From Methanothrix sp. (GTDB lineage Archaea; Halobacteriota; Methanosarcinia; Methanotrichales; Methanotrichaceae), in assembly GCA_025361645.1 (NCBI GenBank), contig JANYKI010000095.1, positions 1-44,267 of the forward strand: DNA of 44,267 nt, in the 5' to 3' direction. Of this stretch, positions 7,566 through 15,400 are shown piece by piece. Positions within the stretch are counted from its first letter, which is position 1. The number at the start of each line of letters is the position of its first letter. Under the pieces are notes generated by a model. The model did no database searches. It saw nothing but the letters and a program-made list of their open reading frames with translations, and had not been told where the DNA came from. A program made the position numbers and the translations under genes.

Positions 7566-8549
7566 TTATCCTCTAACAATCAGCTCTTTCTTGCCCAGGA
7601 GATACTCCAGCTTCTCGATACAGCTCCAGGTCAAGATCAATTGAGAGAGGCCGATGGCATTGACGTACTGCTCGCGCCGATCGCTGATGACGGCATAGGT
7701 GCCCAGCGAGTCGCAGAGCTTCTTCTCCAGATCGGCAATCATGGACTGATGAATCTCGCCGTCCACTGTCATGATGCCCACCTTTTTCCCGTAGTAATCG
7801 TCTCGCTGAAACTCGATAGAAAAATCGTGCTCCGAGCTTCTCAGAATTTTGCTTAAATCAATGGTCAGACCGACCTGGGAAACAGGCTGATCCAGCATCT
7901 CTTGAATTAGCCGCACCGAGTACCAGTCGGGCTCGGGTCCCGGTTCCAGAAGAGAGGGATGAAACCTGGAATCCTGGATCTTTACCACGATCTCGGCGTA
8001 AATTTTTTGTATGTCCACATAGAGCTTGTAGTCCGGCTCGCGCTGCAGAATCTCGGCCATAACCTGGGCAGGTTCATAGCCCCGCTCGCCCACATCGCGG
8101 CGCACCTTCCACAGCCTCTTCACCGACCGCGAAGGATCGACAAAGATCTTGAAATCGATGAGACTGCGTAGCCTCGGCGTGAAAAAGGGATGCAGGCCCT
8201 CCACGATTATCACGGGAGCAGGACCGAAGGGCACCGTGCCGCATATCTCGCCTTTGCCGTGATCGTAGACCGGCTTGGCGATGGCCTCGCCGCGCCGCAA
8301 AGCCTCCAGATGATCCGCCAGCAGTTCCAGGTGGTTGGCCTCAGGGTGCAGAGGCGTAATATTGCGCTCTTTTCTCGCCTTTCGGTCCAGGCTGTGATAG
8401 TCGTCCATGGAGAAGGAGCAGACCATCTCCTCGCCCAGTATCCTCTTTATGCCGCGCGAGATGGTGGTCTTCCCTGAGCCGCTGTCCCCGGCAATTCCAA
8501 AGACGAATACCCTGCCTGACTCTTTGATTCTATCCATGATCGATTTCAT
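7566..8549 (-). CDS. prk: Archaeal phosphoribulokinase / uridine kinase-like protein
   Basis: A 327-residue P-loop kinase with Walker A at residues 20-28 (AGDSGSGKT), the SMDDYHSLDR segment and VIIVEGLHPFF, which are hallmarks of the phosphoribulokinase/uridine kinase family. Archaeal PRKs of methanogens make ribulose 1,5-bisphosphate from ribulose 5-phosphate and, with type III RuBisCO, feed the reductive hexulose-phosphate pathway. The C-terminal ~120 residues, beyond the kinase core, match the longer PRK-type proteins better than uridine kinases. The ATG at 8549 is preferred; a TTG at 8561 would overlap the upstream stop. It lies 8 bp after the C39-like gene in the same direction. A repurposed uridine kinase remains possible. 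Confidence 0.78.
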   Translation of the reverse strand: MKSIMDRIKESGRVFVFGIAGDSGSGKTTISRGIKRILGEEMVCSFSMDDYHSLDRKARKERNITPLHPEANHLELLADHLEALRRGEAIAKPVYDHGKGEICGTVPFGPAPVIIVEGLHPFFTPRLRSLIDFKIFVDPSRSVKRLWKVRRDVGERGYEPAQVMAEILQREPDYKLYVDIQKIYAEIVVKIQDSRFHPSLLEPGPEPDWYSVRLIQEMLDQPVSQVGLTIDLSKILRSSEHDFSIEFQRDDYYGKKVGIMTVDGEIHQSMIADLEKKLCDSLGTYAVISDRREQYVNAIGLSQLILTWSCIEKLEYLLGKKELIVRG

Positions 8550-8557
8550 TTTATTTC

Positions 8558-9244
8558 TCAATCAATGTGCCGAAAACCGGAGGAGGAGGCAGGCATCTCT
8601 CCGCGAATGGCGATTCCCATGTGAATCTGCTTTCCGGTATCTGTCTCGTCCAGGCCGCGCACATTGTGCCAGCGCGCCAGAAACTCCTCGCGAGGCATAA
8701 AGCCCCGATCTCCCAGGATGTAAGGGTCTTCTAAGGTCACATTGTTTTCATCGATACCAATTACTACCAGCCAATGCCCATTGTACCAGGTATCCGCCCA
8801 GGATTCATTGTACTGCGAGACGCTCCTCCAGGCCTGGCAGTCCACCATGACCGGTACTCCCTGTGCCACGTATTCTTCCAGATCGATCAAGGTCATGTTT
8901 TCTTTGTATTCGGGCTGCAGTCCAAGTGCCTCGGCCACCCTGATAATATCGTCGGGATAGGTTCCGGACTCTTCATTGGTGTTGAGCATCTCTCCCACGT
9001 CCTCTTCACCAATGTCTCTTCCCCAGTAGCCCAAAACCGCCTGCATGGCGGCAGCGCCGCAGGAGTATTCCGTGCTCTGCCGGGTATCGGGCATGCTGAA
9101 TAGGGCCAGGTTCATTGTGCCCATGGAGGTGCTGGCATTAATGCTTGCATTTGTAGAATTATTTACAGGATTTGCCTGTGCAGCCACCTGTCCCCAGGAT
9201 GTAGCTGCCAATAATATTATTAGCAACAATAAGGCTTTTCTCAT
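8558..9244 (-). CDS. Exported C39-like cysteine peptidase
   Basis: A 228-residue protein with a signal peptide (about residues 1-23, cut near VAAQA), a short Asn/Ser/Thr-rich linker with sequons, and one papain-like C39_2 domain. The catalytic Cys lies in EYSCGAAAMQAVLGYWG, the His in YNGHWLVVIGID and the Asp/Asn helper in LEDPYILG. C39-like domains occur in bacteriocin exporters and in stand-alone secreted proteases; no transporter or bacteriocin gene is next to it here, so it is probably a stand-alone extracellular peptidase. The gene is directly upstream of prk with only an 8-bp gap, although the two functions have no obvious link. Confidence 0.8.
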   Translation of the reverse strand: MRKALLLLIILLAATSWGQVAAQANPVNNSTNASINASTSMGTMNLALFSMPDTRQSTEYSCGAAAMQAVLGYWGRDIGEEDVGEMLNTNEESGTYPDDIIRVAEALGLQPEYKENMTLIDLEEYVAQGVPVMVDCQAWRSVSQYNESWADTWYNGHWLVVIGIDENNVTLEDPYILGDRGFMPREEFLARWHNVRGLDETDTGKQIHMGIAIRGEMPASSSGFRHID

Positions 9245-9289
9245 GGTAGCAATTTGGGTTTAACCTATATGATTTTTGTGATAGTAATC

Positions 9290-10219
9290 TTATTTATTCT
9301 GCTTCTCGGCCACCAGATCCTCGAAATCGCGGGTGGCGTCAATGCCCTCCAGCTCGCGCTTCTCGATCAAGGCCGTATCTTCGATGCACTCCAGCTTGGT
9401 CTCGCCGTCTACGATTACCACTGACTTGGTCCTGGCCACGGCAGAAAGGCTGCTCATGAGACGGGCCTTCTTGAGCATGCTCTGAGAAAATTTGCTCACG
9501 CTTGTCAGCACCACCAGCCCCTCGGTTCTGGTTATGGCATTGAAGGGGGCCTGGGCCGTGGGAACTACCTCAAAGCCGATCTCCAGAAGCCTGCGCAGGA
9601 TATTGTCTGTCACCGGCCCCTTATCCACCACGGCATTTCCGGGAAGGAAGGGGTCCACGGGCTGGATCAGCTCCTGCTCGAAGATCTCTTCCAGCTTGAT
9701 GGCCACATCCACCGTTGTGTCCATGTCCTCCACCTCATACTTGCTTATGGTGCGCCGGGAGACGCCAAGCTCTGACGCCAATGCACCTAACGAGATGCCG
9801 CGCGCAAGCCTTAGCTCCCTCATCCTGGTGCCGTCGATGCGCACATAAAGCCCACCGTGCGCCGCGTAGACCAAGGGCAGGGCATCATCCAGAAGGCAGT
9901 CCGCCAGGGTGTTGAGATTAAGCGTAGGAATGCCATAGCGAAAATAGACCGCGCCCCTTTCCAGGTACTGGTCCCGGGTCTTCTCGCCTACCAGTATGGG
10001 GCTGGCAAAAAGATGCTTGGCCAGACGGCGCACCTCTGTGGCTGTCTGCTCATTCAGGCCGTCGATATTGGAGAGGATCTTTATGAGCAGGAAAAGATCA
10101 CCCTTTCGGGCAGCAAGATCGAAGCTCCTGGGACGGAGATAGCAGCGATCCGATGTAGAAAATCCGGCCTGCCTTAGAACCTCCTCCACGCGCTCGGCGA
10201 GAAGTTCCTTATCCATCAT
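9290..10219 (-). CDS. Archaeal XRE-type transcriptional regulator
   Basis: A 309-residue protein of the conserved archaeal 'putative HTH-type transcriptional regulatory protein' family. The N-terminal ~120 residues form a nuclease-like/sensor region (FDLAARKGDLFLLIKILSNI). A Cro/CI helix-turn-helix follows at about 133-170 (MRELRLARGISLGALASELG, VSRRTISKYE). The C-terminal part contains ITRTEGLVVLTSVSKFS and resembles a second copy of the sensor fold. It is divergent from tiaS with only 36 bp between the two ATGs, and a TTAAATA element about 25 nt before its own ATG suggests a leaderless transcript. The target genes are not known; control of the divergent pair is an inference. Confidence 0.8.
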   Translation of the reverse strand: MMDKELLAERVEEVLRQAGFSTSDRCYLRPRSFDLAARKGDLFLLIKILSNIDGLNEQTATEVRRLAKHLFASPILVGEKTRDQYLERGAVYFRYGIPTLNLNTLADCLLDDALPLVYAAHGGLYVRIDGTRMRELRLARGISLGALASELGVSRRTISKYEVEDMDTTVDVAIKLEEIFEQELIQPVDPFLPGNAVVDKGPVTDNILRRLLEIGFEVVPTAQAPFNAITRTEGLVVLTSVSKFSQSMLKKARLMSSLSAVARTKSVVIVDGETKLECIEDTALIEKRELEGIDATRDFEDLVAEKQNK

Positions 10220-10255
10220 TATATATCTCAGTTTGACGGCTATTTAAGGCTGACT
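10219..10255. promoter_or_regulatory. Compact divergent promoter between the XRE gene and tiaS
   Basis: Only 36 bp separate the two start codons. TTATATAT (10219-10226) lies about 30-37 nt before the tiaS ATG, and TTAAATA (10241-10247, minus strand) lies 22-28 nt before the XRE ATG. Each TATA box sits at the edge of the other gene, so both transcripts would be leaderless or nearly so and the two initiation complexes should compete. Confidence 0.5.
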
Positions 10256-11503
10256 ATGTTCATTGGAATTGATGATACCGATTCTGAGAGGGGACTATGC
10301 ACCACATACCTCGCCGCGGTGCTGATGGAGAGGCTTCGGCCTTTGGGAAAGATAGCAGGCCTGCCAAAACTGATTCGTCTCAATCCCTGCGCCCGATACA
10401 AAACACGCGGCAACGCCGCCATAGCCATTGAGCTGGAGAGCGATTGCCCGGAGGAAGTCAGGGATGTAGCTTTAGAGACCGTGCAGGAACTCTCCGATTT
10501 TTCCGGAATGAATACCAACCCTGGCCTGGTGATCGCATCGCGGCGGACATTGCAGATGACGGCTTTCTACCAGCGTGCCGTTACAGAGATCCTGGAGATA
10601 AAAGATGCCAAAAAACTGCTGGATGAGGAGGGAATCTGGTACCGGGGCTTCAAGAAGGGGCGCGGCCTGATCGGAGCCCTGGCGGCCATTGGAGCCGTGC
10701 TCCCGGATTTCACCTACGAGCTGATCGCCTACCGGGAGCGAGCGCGCTGGGGCACGCTGCGTCGCATTGATGAGAGTTCCGTCTGGAGAGCGGATGCCCT
10801 TACCTATCCACGCACCTGGGATACGGTAGATCATCATAATAAAAGGATCGTCTTTGCCCCTCACTCAGCCGATCCGGTATTATTTGGCATAAGAGGCTCT
10901 GACCCAGAGGCTATCTTGGAGGCATTCCAGTCCATAAAATCGGAACCTGTCGAGAGAAGCGTGCTCTACCTGACCAACCAGGGCACAGATGCCCACATCC
11001 TGCAAGGCCTCTTGAGTGATGTCCTTGACTGCCAGAGCTACCAGCTGCACGGCTTTGTGGCAAAACCGGCGAAGGCGATTGCCGGCGGCCACCTCTTCTT
11101 CCCGCTGCAAGAAAATGATGCCCGCATTAACTGCGCCGCCTTTGAGCCCACCAAGAACTTTCGCGCCACAGTCAAGCAGCTTATTTTAGGCGATGAGCTG
11201 GAGGTCTACGGCTCGGTGCAAGATGGATCGCTCAACCTGGAGAAGATCAACATTCTGCATCTGGCAGATAAAGTGGAGACGTCTGCGCCCCTCTGTCCGG
11301 AGTGCCAGAGAAGAATGGAGTCCGCAGGCAAAGACCAAGGCTACCGCTGCCGCCGCTGCAAGACCCATGCCGAGGGCAGAGTGCGACTGCTCCTCCCCAG
11401 AGATCTGCAGACCGGCTACTACGAGGTGCCTCCCATCGCCCGCCGCCATCTCTCGAAACCCCTGGTGCGAATGGACCACGAGAAAGTACATCCTGGCAGA
11501 TAG
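10256..11503 (+). CDS. tiaS: tRNA(Ile2) 2-agmatinylcytidine synthetase TiaS
   Basis: A 415-residue archaeal enzyme that attaches agmatine to C34 of the tRNA(Ile) CAU anticodon, so that it reads AUA and not AUG. Visible parts are the N-terminal GIDDTDSERG motif (residues 4-13, catalytic Asp cluster), the conserved LPKLIRLNP and YKTRGNAAIAIE blocks, a central kinase-like domain, an OB-fold region (about 290-350) and a C-terminal zinc ribbon (CPEC...CRRC). Length and motif order match the family. The ATG at 10256 begins directly with the conserved MFIGIDDTD. A TATA box about 30 nt upstream suggests a leaderless mRNA. It is essential for AUA decoding in Archaea. Confidence 0.95.
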   Translation: MFIGIDDTDSERGLCTTYLAAVLMERLRPLGKIAGLPKLIRLNPCARYKTRGNAAIAIELESDCPEEVRDVALETVQELSDFSGMNTNPGLVIASRRTLQMTAFYQRAVTEILEIKDAKKLLDEEGIWYRGFKKGRGLIGALAAIGAVLPDFTYELIAYRERARWGTLRRIDESSVWRADALTYPRTWDTVDHHNKRIVFAPHSADPVLFGIRGSDPEAILEAFQSIKSEPVERSVLYLTNQGTDAHILQGLLSDVLDCQSYQLHGFVAKPAKAIAGGHLFFPLQENDARINCAAFEPTKNFRATVKQLILGDELEVYGSVQDGSLNLEKINILHLADKVETSAPLCPECQRRMESAGKDQGYRCRRCKTHAEGRVRLLLPRDLQTGYYEVPPIARRHLSKPLVRMDHEKVHPGR

Positions 11504-11705
11504 AGCGAATGAAGAATGGCGTAATGGAAAATGAGATCAAAAAAAGGGTTAGAAGGAACTTCTGTTCTTTACGCCCAGGTACCAAATTCAGTGGCCCGGT
11601 CCGCCTCCCTGAATATAGATATGTTGCGGTAATCCCTACAGAATGGTCGAAAAGTTTGGCAGGCGTTGCCGTTCGGGCAGCGCCAACCAGGGATCTCGAT
11701 TTTTC

Positions 11706-12326
11706 TTACTCACCAGCCACCCGGATTAACCAGTTTATCTTCATGGTCTCGTTTGTCTTTCCTGTCAATTCGAACGTAGCGGGCTTCATCTGGTTGCCTA
11801 TGAAGAAGAAGGAGTTGCTCGTTTCATTAGTTTGCTCCATCCCTATTCTCATGGATCCGCGGTCGTAGAAGACCACATAGAAGTCACCAGTTACCGGTAT
11901 TGAGGGAATCGTTATTCCCCTGGATAAAAAGCGGCCCTCGTGAGTGGATGCAAAGTACAGATTCTGCATATCGGCAAACTTGTAAAGCAGATTCAGGTCT
12001 TTATCCCTCACCTCGACAAGGAAGTTTCGGTCCGGCAGAAAAAGCTTTGTAGTGTTGTTGTATGTGGTCACACCGGTCACTTCTATTCCGCTAATCTTCC
12101 AACCGGCTTTTGGCGACGTAAACTTGACAGCTTCGCCTACAAAGAGGCCATTAACTGCGCCAAAATCCTGGAATGTGGTGTATGGCAGCAAGATCATTTT
12201 CGAGAGATTTCCGCTGTCCTCCTTGAGGACGGTTAGCTTGGAAACCGGTGCATTATTCTGAGCCATCACACCATTAATCATCGCAACGCAAAATAATACA
12301 GCCAAGAAAAATATAATTTTTTTCAA
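11706..12326 (-). CDS. Small exported protein of unknown function
   Basis: A protein of about 206 residues starting at a TTG (12326). The following LKKIIFFLAVLFCVAMINGVMAQ is a clear signal peptide, and a GGGGGT ribosome-binding-like motif lies about 7 nt upstream. A longer version from another TTG at 12350 would add eight residues before the signal. The mature part is beta-rich with several sequons (NLS, NNT, NET), and contains FTSPKAGWKISGIEVTG and FYVVFYDRGSMRIGM. This resembles the jelly-roll-like segments of archaeal secreted proteins. No catalytic motif is visible. It stands alone between tiaS and ppaC. Its function is unknown. Confidence 0.65.
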   Translation of the reverse strand: MKKIIFFLAVLFCVAMINGVMAQNNAPVSKLTVLKEDSGNLSKMILLPYTTFQDFGAVNGLFVGEAVKFTSPKAGWKISGIEVTGVTTYNNTTKLFLPDRNFLVEVRDKDLNLLYKFADMQNLYFASTHEGRFLSRGITIPSIPVTGDFYVVFYDRGSMRIGMEQTNETSNSFFFIGNQMKPATFELTGKTNETMKINWLIRVAGE

Positions 12327-12470
12327 GTAGTAACCCCCATAAAGATGCAATTTCTTGTAAAATATGATGAAGCAGGAAGCTGCGCCCTTGCAGATGCAGC
12401 TCTCCCCAAGAGATGAAGAGGGTGAAATTCAGGCCCCCTCATCTCTCTCGGTCTTCATCCGGCGATCCTT

Positions 12471-13406
12471 TTACTTCTTGAAGGCGCCTTCCAGGGGCGG
12501 GATGACCTGCTTCTTCCTAGAGAGGCACTTCTCCTTGTAGATGGAGTTATTGGCGAGCTTGCCGCCGAAAGCCTTCTCAAATCCTGCGGCTGCCGTCGCA
12601 TTTCCTACGAAGAGCAGATCGCTGGCTTCTTTCATGACGTCCGTGAGCATAAGCACGACCATGTCCAGCTTCTCTGCCTCTTTCATCTTATTCATCTCAT
12701 CGAGTATGGCTGCTCTCTTGGGTGCGAGATCAGCTAGATCCATGACCTCGACCTGGCCCACGCCGGACTTGGTGCCGGAGAAGTCAAACTTCTTGAAGTC
12801 GCCCATTAGAATGTCCTTGGCAGACTTGGAGGACATGTTGCTCTTGGCCTTTAAGAGTTCCATGCCAAACTTCATGGGATCGACGCCCGCGATCTTGGCC
12901 AGCTTCTCCACGGCAGCCTTGTCGCGAGGTGTGCAGGTCGGAGACTTGAAGAGCACAGTATCGGAGAGAATGGCTGACATCATCAGGCCGGCCATCTCCT
13001 TGCTGATGGCGATATTGTTCTGCTCATAGAGGTTCGCGATGATGCCGCCCGTCGCGCCCACCGGTTCATTGAGGAAGAATATGGGCTTGCCGGTAGCAAG
13101 GCCGCCGATCTTGTGGTGGTCTACGATCTCCACGATATTTTCCATTGAGAGCTTGTCCACAGCCTGAGCCATCTCATTGTGATCTACCAGGATGACCATC
13201 TTGTCGGTGGCATCGGTGAGCTTCTCAGGATAGGGAACTTTGAAGTAATCCAGCAGGAACTTTGTCTCGTCGTTGATGTCTCCGGCGGCGGCAGCGACGA
13301 CCTCTTTCATTCCCATGGCATTCTTCAGATTGGCATAAGCGATTGCAGATGTTACAGAATCGGTATCAGGACTCTTGTGTCCAACTACGTAGATCTTGTC
13401 GGTCAA
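12471..13406 (-). CDS. ppaC: Manganese-dependent inorganic pyrophosphatase (DHH family)
   Basis: A 311-residue class C pyrophosphatase that hydrolyses PPi to phosphate in the cytoplasm and pulls biosynthetic reactions forward. Metal ligands are visible: H10, D14 and D16 in VVGHKSPDTDS, the Asp in ILVDHNE, and the DHH motif in IVEIVDHHKIGG. The C-terminal DHHA2 domain ends with the phosphate-binding SRKKQVIPP. There is no CBS insert. I chose the TTG at 13406 because GAGGTG lies 6 nt upstream and the protein then starts a few residues before the first metal site, as in relatives; the GTG at 13415 would lie inside that binding site. Confidence 0.93.
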   Translation of the reverse strand: MTDKIYVVGHKSPDTDSVTSAIAYANLKNAMGMKEVVAAAAGDINDETKFLLDYFKVPYPEKLTDATDKMVILVDHNEMAQAVDKLSMENIVEIVDHHKIGGLATGKPIFFLNEPVGATGGIIANLYEQNNIAISKEMAGLMMSAILSDTVLFKSPTCTPRDKAAVEKLAKIAGVDPMKFGMELLKAKSNMSSKSAKDILMGDFKKFDFSGTKSGVGQVEVMDLADLAPKRAAILDEMNKMKEAEKLDMVVLMLTDVMKEASDLLFVGNATAAAGFEKAFGGKLANNSIYKEKCLSRKKQVIPPLEGAFKK

Positions 13407-13504
13407 GTGTTGCACCTCAGCATTGTTAATGTAGAACTTCGACTTAAAGCTTACTAGGCAGCAAAGACACCCCCCGGAAATTGTTGTATCTGGCTTGGGA
13501 AAAC

Positions 13505-13513
13505 TTTATAAAT
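13505..13513 (+). promoter_or_regulatory. Probable TATA box (TTTATAAAT)
   Basis: A near-palindromic TTTATAAAT lies in the 420-bp gap between ppaC and tmk. It could drive rightward transcription from about 13538 (the small ORF and perhaps tmk) or leftward transcription of ppaC with a leader of about 75 nt. Confidence 0.4.
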
Positions 13514-13635
13514 TCCGGCTGCATTCAAGTAATGTCCCTTTAGAGGGCTGACATGAGCTTAGAATATGTTCTGCTGTGAATGTTGGTGCAAGAAGGGGAC
13601 TACAGGCCGCGTTGATAGGTCCTTATGGTAGGATA

Positions 13636-13782
13636 ATGACTATCTGTCTACCTATGACCATGAGACAACCCAAATGCGGTACAGACGCCCGCTACGAGGG
13701 TTACTGGGCTGACTGCGGATACCCATCGGATGACGTACCAGAGTTAGTATCGGGCGACAAAATCTATTTTCCTGCAAACTGA
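13636..13782 (+). CDS. Possible small protein, 48 residues
   Basis: A short open frame with a GGTAGG-like ribosome binding site just before the ATG. The product includes MRQPKCGTDARYEGYWADC and then GYPSDDVPELVSGDKIYF, with a Cys pair that looks like a small metal- or disulfide-bearing fold. A longer version could start at 13576. It lies downstream of a TATA-like element and upstream of tmk in the same direction. I do not recognise the family, and the coding status is uncertain. Confidence 0.35.
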   Translation: MTICLPMTMRQPKCGTDARYEGYWADCGYPSDDVPELVSGDKIYFPAN

Positions 13783-13827
13783 TCACCAGCGATAATTTAA
13801 TCACTCTTTAGCTCAAAGCATACAGGT

Positions 13828-14475
13828 GTGAAGGGACTGCTCATCACCCTGGAGGGCATCGACGGCTCGGGAAAGAGCACCGCTGCCAAACATATTGCCG
13901 CAAGGCTGGCAGAGACAATGTCCGAAAGGAGGGTGGTGCTTACTGCCGAGCCTACGTCAGGAGAGGTGGGAAAGATCCTGAGAGCAGAACTGGCAAAAGC
14001 CTGCGGCGACGGGACAAAGCCCTCTGACGCAAAGATTATGCAAGAGCTTTTCCTCTTCATGGCGGACCACGCCCATCATCTCACCAAGACCGTCCTTCCC
14101 GCTCTGGAAACGGGTGCAATTGTCCTGTCCGATAGATATGCCGACTCCACCGCTGCCTACCAGGGCGTGACGCTGAGAGGAATTGTGCCCGATCCGGTGT
14201 CATGGATCCAGAGCATCTACCGACCCTGGAATTTGCGCCCCGACAAAACACTGTTCTTCGTCTTAGAGCCTCATGTCGCCCTGCAAAGAATGCAGTCGCG
14301 CCAGGGACGGCAGAAGTTCGAGAGGCTTGAATTCCTGCGATTGGTGGATGAGAACTTCCGGCGCATGGCCGCCCTTGAGCCGGAGCGATTTGTGCAGATA
14401 GACGCGAAGCAGGATGCAAAAGAGGTGGCGAAAGAGGCCATAAAAGCGATCCTCAATCTCATAAGCAGTGGCTAA
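13828..14475 (+). CDS. tmk: Thymidylate kinase
   Basis: A 215-residue dTMP kinase that makes dTDP for DNA synthesis. It has a P-loop at residues 9-17 (GIDGSGKST), the DRYADSTAAYQG motif that binds dTMP, and a LID segment RMQSRQGRQKFE with the Arg residues for phosphate transfer. Length and motifs are normal for the archaeal/bacterial family. The start is a GTG directly before KGLLITLEG. It is followed after about 90 bp by the left copy of the direct repeat that brackets the toxin-antitoxin pair, with no other gene in between. Confidence 0.92.
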   Translation: MKGLLITLEGIDGSGKSTAAKHIAARLAETMSERRVVLTAEPTSGEVGKILRAELAKACGDGTKPSDAKIMQELFLFMADHAHHLTKTVLPALETGAIVLSDRYADSTAAYQGVTLRGIVPDPVSWIQSIYRPWNLRPDKTLFFVLEPHVALQRMQSRQGRQKFERLEFLRLVDENFRRMAALEPERFVQIDAKQDAKEVAKEAIKAILNLISSG

Positions 14476-14565
14476 CCTCAATTCATGGTGGTTCCTCGCG
14501 ATTTCGAAGGATGCCGTGATTGCTCTTCCGCTTGCATTTGCATCATCTTCACTTTATGCACATGA

Positions 14566-14590
14566 GGCAACGGGCCTTACGCCCCTGCCC
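14566..14590 (+). repeat. Left 25-bp direct repeat bracketing the toxin-antitoxin pair
   Basis: GGCAACGGGCCTTACGCCCC plus TGCCC. The same 25 bases with one mismatch occur at 15376-15400, where they include the last codons and stop of alaS on the minus strand. On the minus strand the left copy also ends in a GCA-GGG-GCG-TAA pattern, so it looks like a copied piece of the alaS 3' end. Confidence 0.75.
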
Positions 14591-14636
14591 ATACAAAAAA
14601 TTGATTAGTGATCGATGAAATAGTAATTATCGTAAT

Positions 14637-14891
14637 ATGACAACGATAGCTATCCCAAGCGATATTCTCAATTCCATGAAGATCCCAAGAAGCGATCATG
14701 AGCAGGTATTAAAGCTCGAATTAGCCCTGGCGCTTTACCAGAGGGGCATTCTCGCTATGGGCCCGGCCCGGAGGCTGGCAGGGACCTCAAAACGGGAATT
14801 TCTCGAAGAGCTGGGTAATAGAAAGATAGAGCGGCATTACACTATGGAGGAACTGGAGGAGGACGTGGCCTTTGCCAAAGGTAGTCTGTAA
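14637..14891 (+). CDS. UPF0175 family antitoxin
   Basis: An 84-residue protein of the UPF0175 family. It has the N-terminal strand MTTIAIPSDILNSMKI, the typical ELALALYQRGILAMGPARRLAG helix-turn-helix-like region, and a C-terminal acidic helix (YTMEELEEDVAFAKG) that should bind the toxin. UPF0175 proteins are antitoxins or DNA-binding partners of PIN-like DUF3368 toxins. The next gene starts inside its 3' end (about a 20-bp overlap), so the two are translationally coupled. The module is enclosed by two 25-bp direct repeats. Confidence 0.82.
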   Translation: MTTIAIPSDILNSMKIPRSDHEQVLKLELALALYQRGILAMGPARRLAGTSKREFLEELGNRKIERHYTMEELEEDVAFAKGSL

Positions 14892-15360
14892 CTCGTCTCC
14901 GCTTATCCACCTCTCCAAAGCAGGTCGGCTCAGCCTTTTAAGGGATTTTTTCCAGGAGATATTAGTGCCTGATGAGGTTTTGATGGAATCGGTCGAGAAT
15001 AGCAGTGGCGCAGAGGATGCCAAAGAGATCGAGAATGCAGACTGGATTCTTCCTTTGGCAATTGTTGATATGGATCTGAAGAAGGCATTGAAACTAACTC
15101 TCGACGAGGGCGAAGCAGCTGCAATAGTATTGGCTTTGGAGCAAAAGGCAGATCTTGTTATTATGGACGATTACGACGGCAGAGCAATGGCCAAGGAGTA
15201 CAACCTCAAGGTTATCGGAACAATCGGCATTCTTCTCAAAGCGAAGCTAGAAGGAAAGACGATCTCGCTCAAACATGATCTCGATAATTTGAGAAAAAAT
15301 GGTTTTTGGTTGGGCGAAGAGCTTTACTTGAAACTCATAACGGAAGCAAACGAAGCCTAA
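14872..15360 (+). CDS. DUF3368 PIN-like toxin
   Basis: A 162-residue PIN-like ribonuclease. Acidic residues occur at the expected places: the N-terminal CNSSPLIHLSK (Asp of classic PIN replaced by Asn/Ser, as is normal in DUF3368), VPDEVLMESV, the central DEGEAAAIVLALE and VIMDDYDGRAMAK. The start is a TTG at 14872 with a GGAGGA ribosome binding site about 10 nt upstream. It overlaps the UPF0175 antitoxin gene. These pairs act as VapBC-like toxin-antitoxin modules; the RNA target is unknown. The gene ends 16 bp before the right direct repeat and runs toward the 3' end of alaS. Confidence 0.78.
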   Translation: MPKVVCNSSPLIHLSKAGRLSLLRDFFQEILVPDEVLMESVENSSGAEDAKEIENADWILPLAIVDMDLKKALKLTLDEGEAAAIVLALEQKADLVIMDDYDGRAMAKEYNLKVIGTIGILLKAKLEGKTISLKHDLDNLRKNGFWLGEELYLKLITEANEA

Positions 15361-15375
15361 TAAAATTAGATAGAG

Positions 15376-15400
15376 GGCAACGGGCCTTACGCCCCCGCCC
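15376..15400 (+). repeat. Right 25-bp direct repeat, overlapping the 3' end of alaS
   Basis: 24 of 25 bases match 14566-14590. The last 14 bases of this copy encode, on the minus strand, the end of AlaRS (RAGA and the stop). The two copies are 810 bp apart and flank the UPF0175/DUF3368 pair with little extra DNA, which suggests insertion at this site or a duplication of the junction. Confidence 0.75.
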
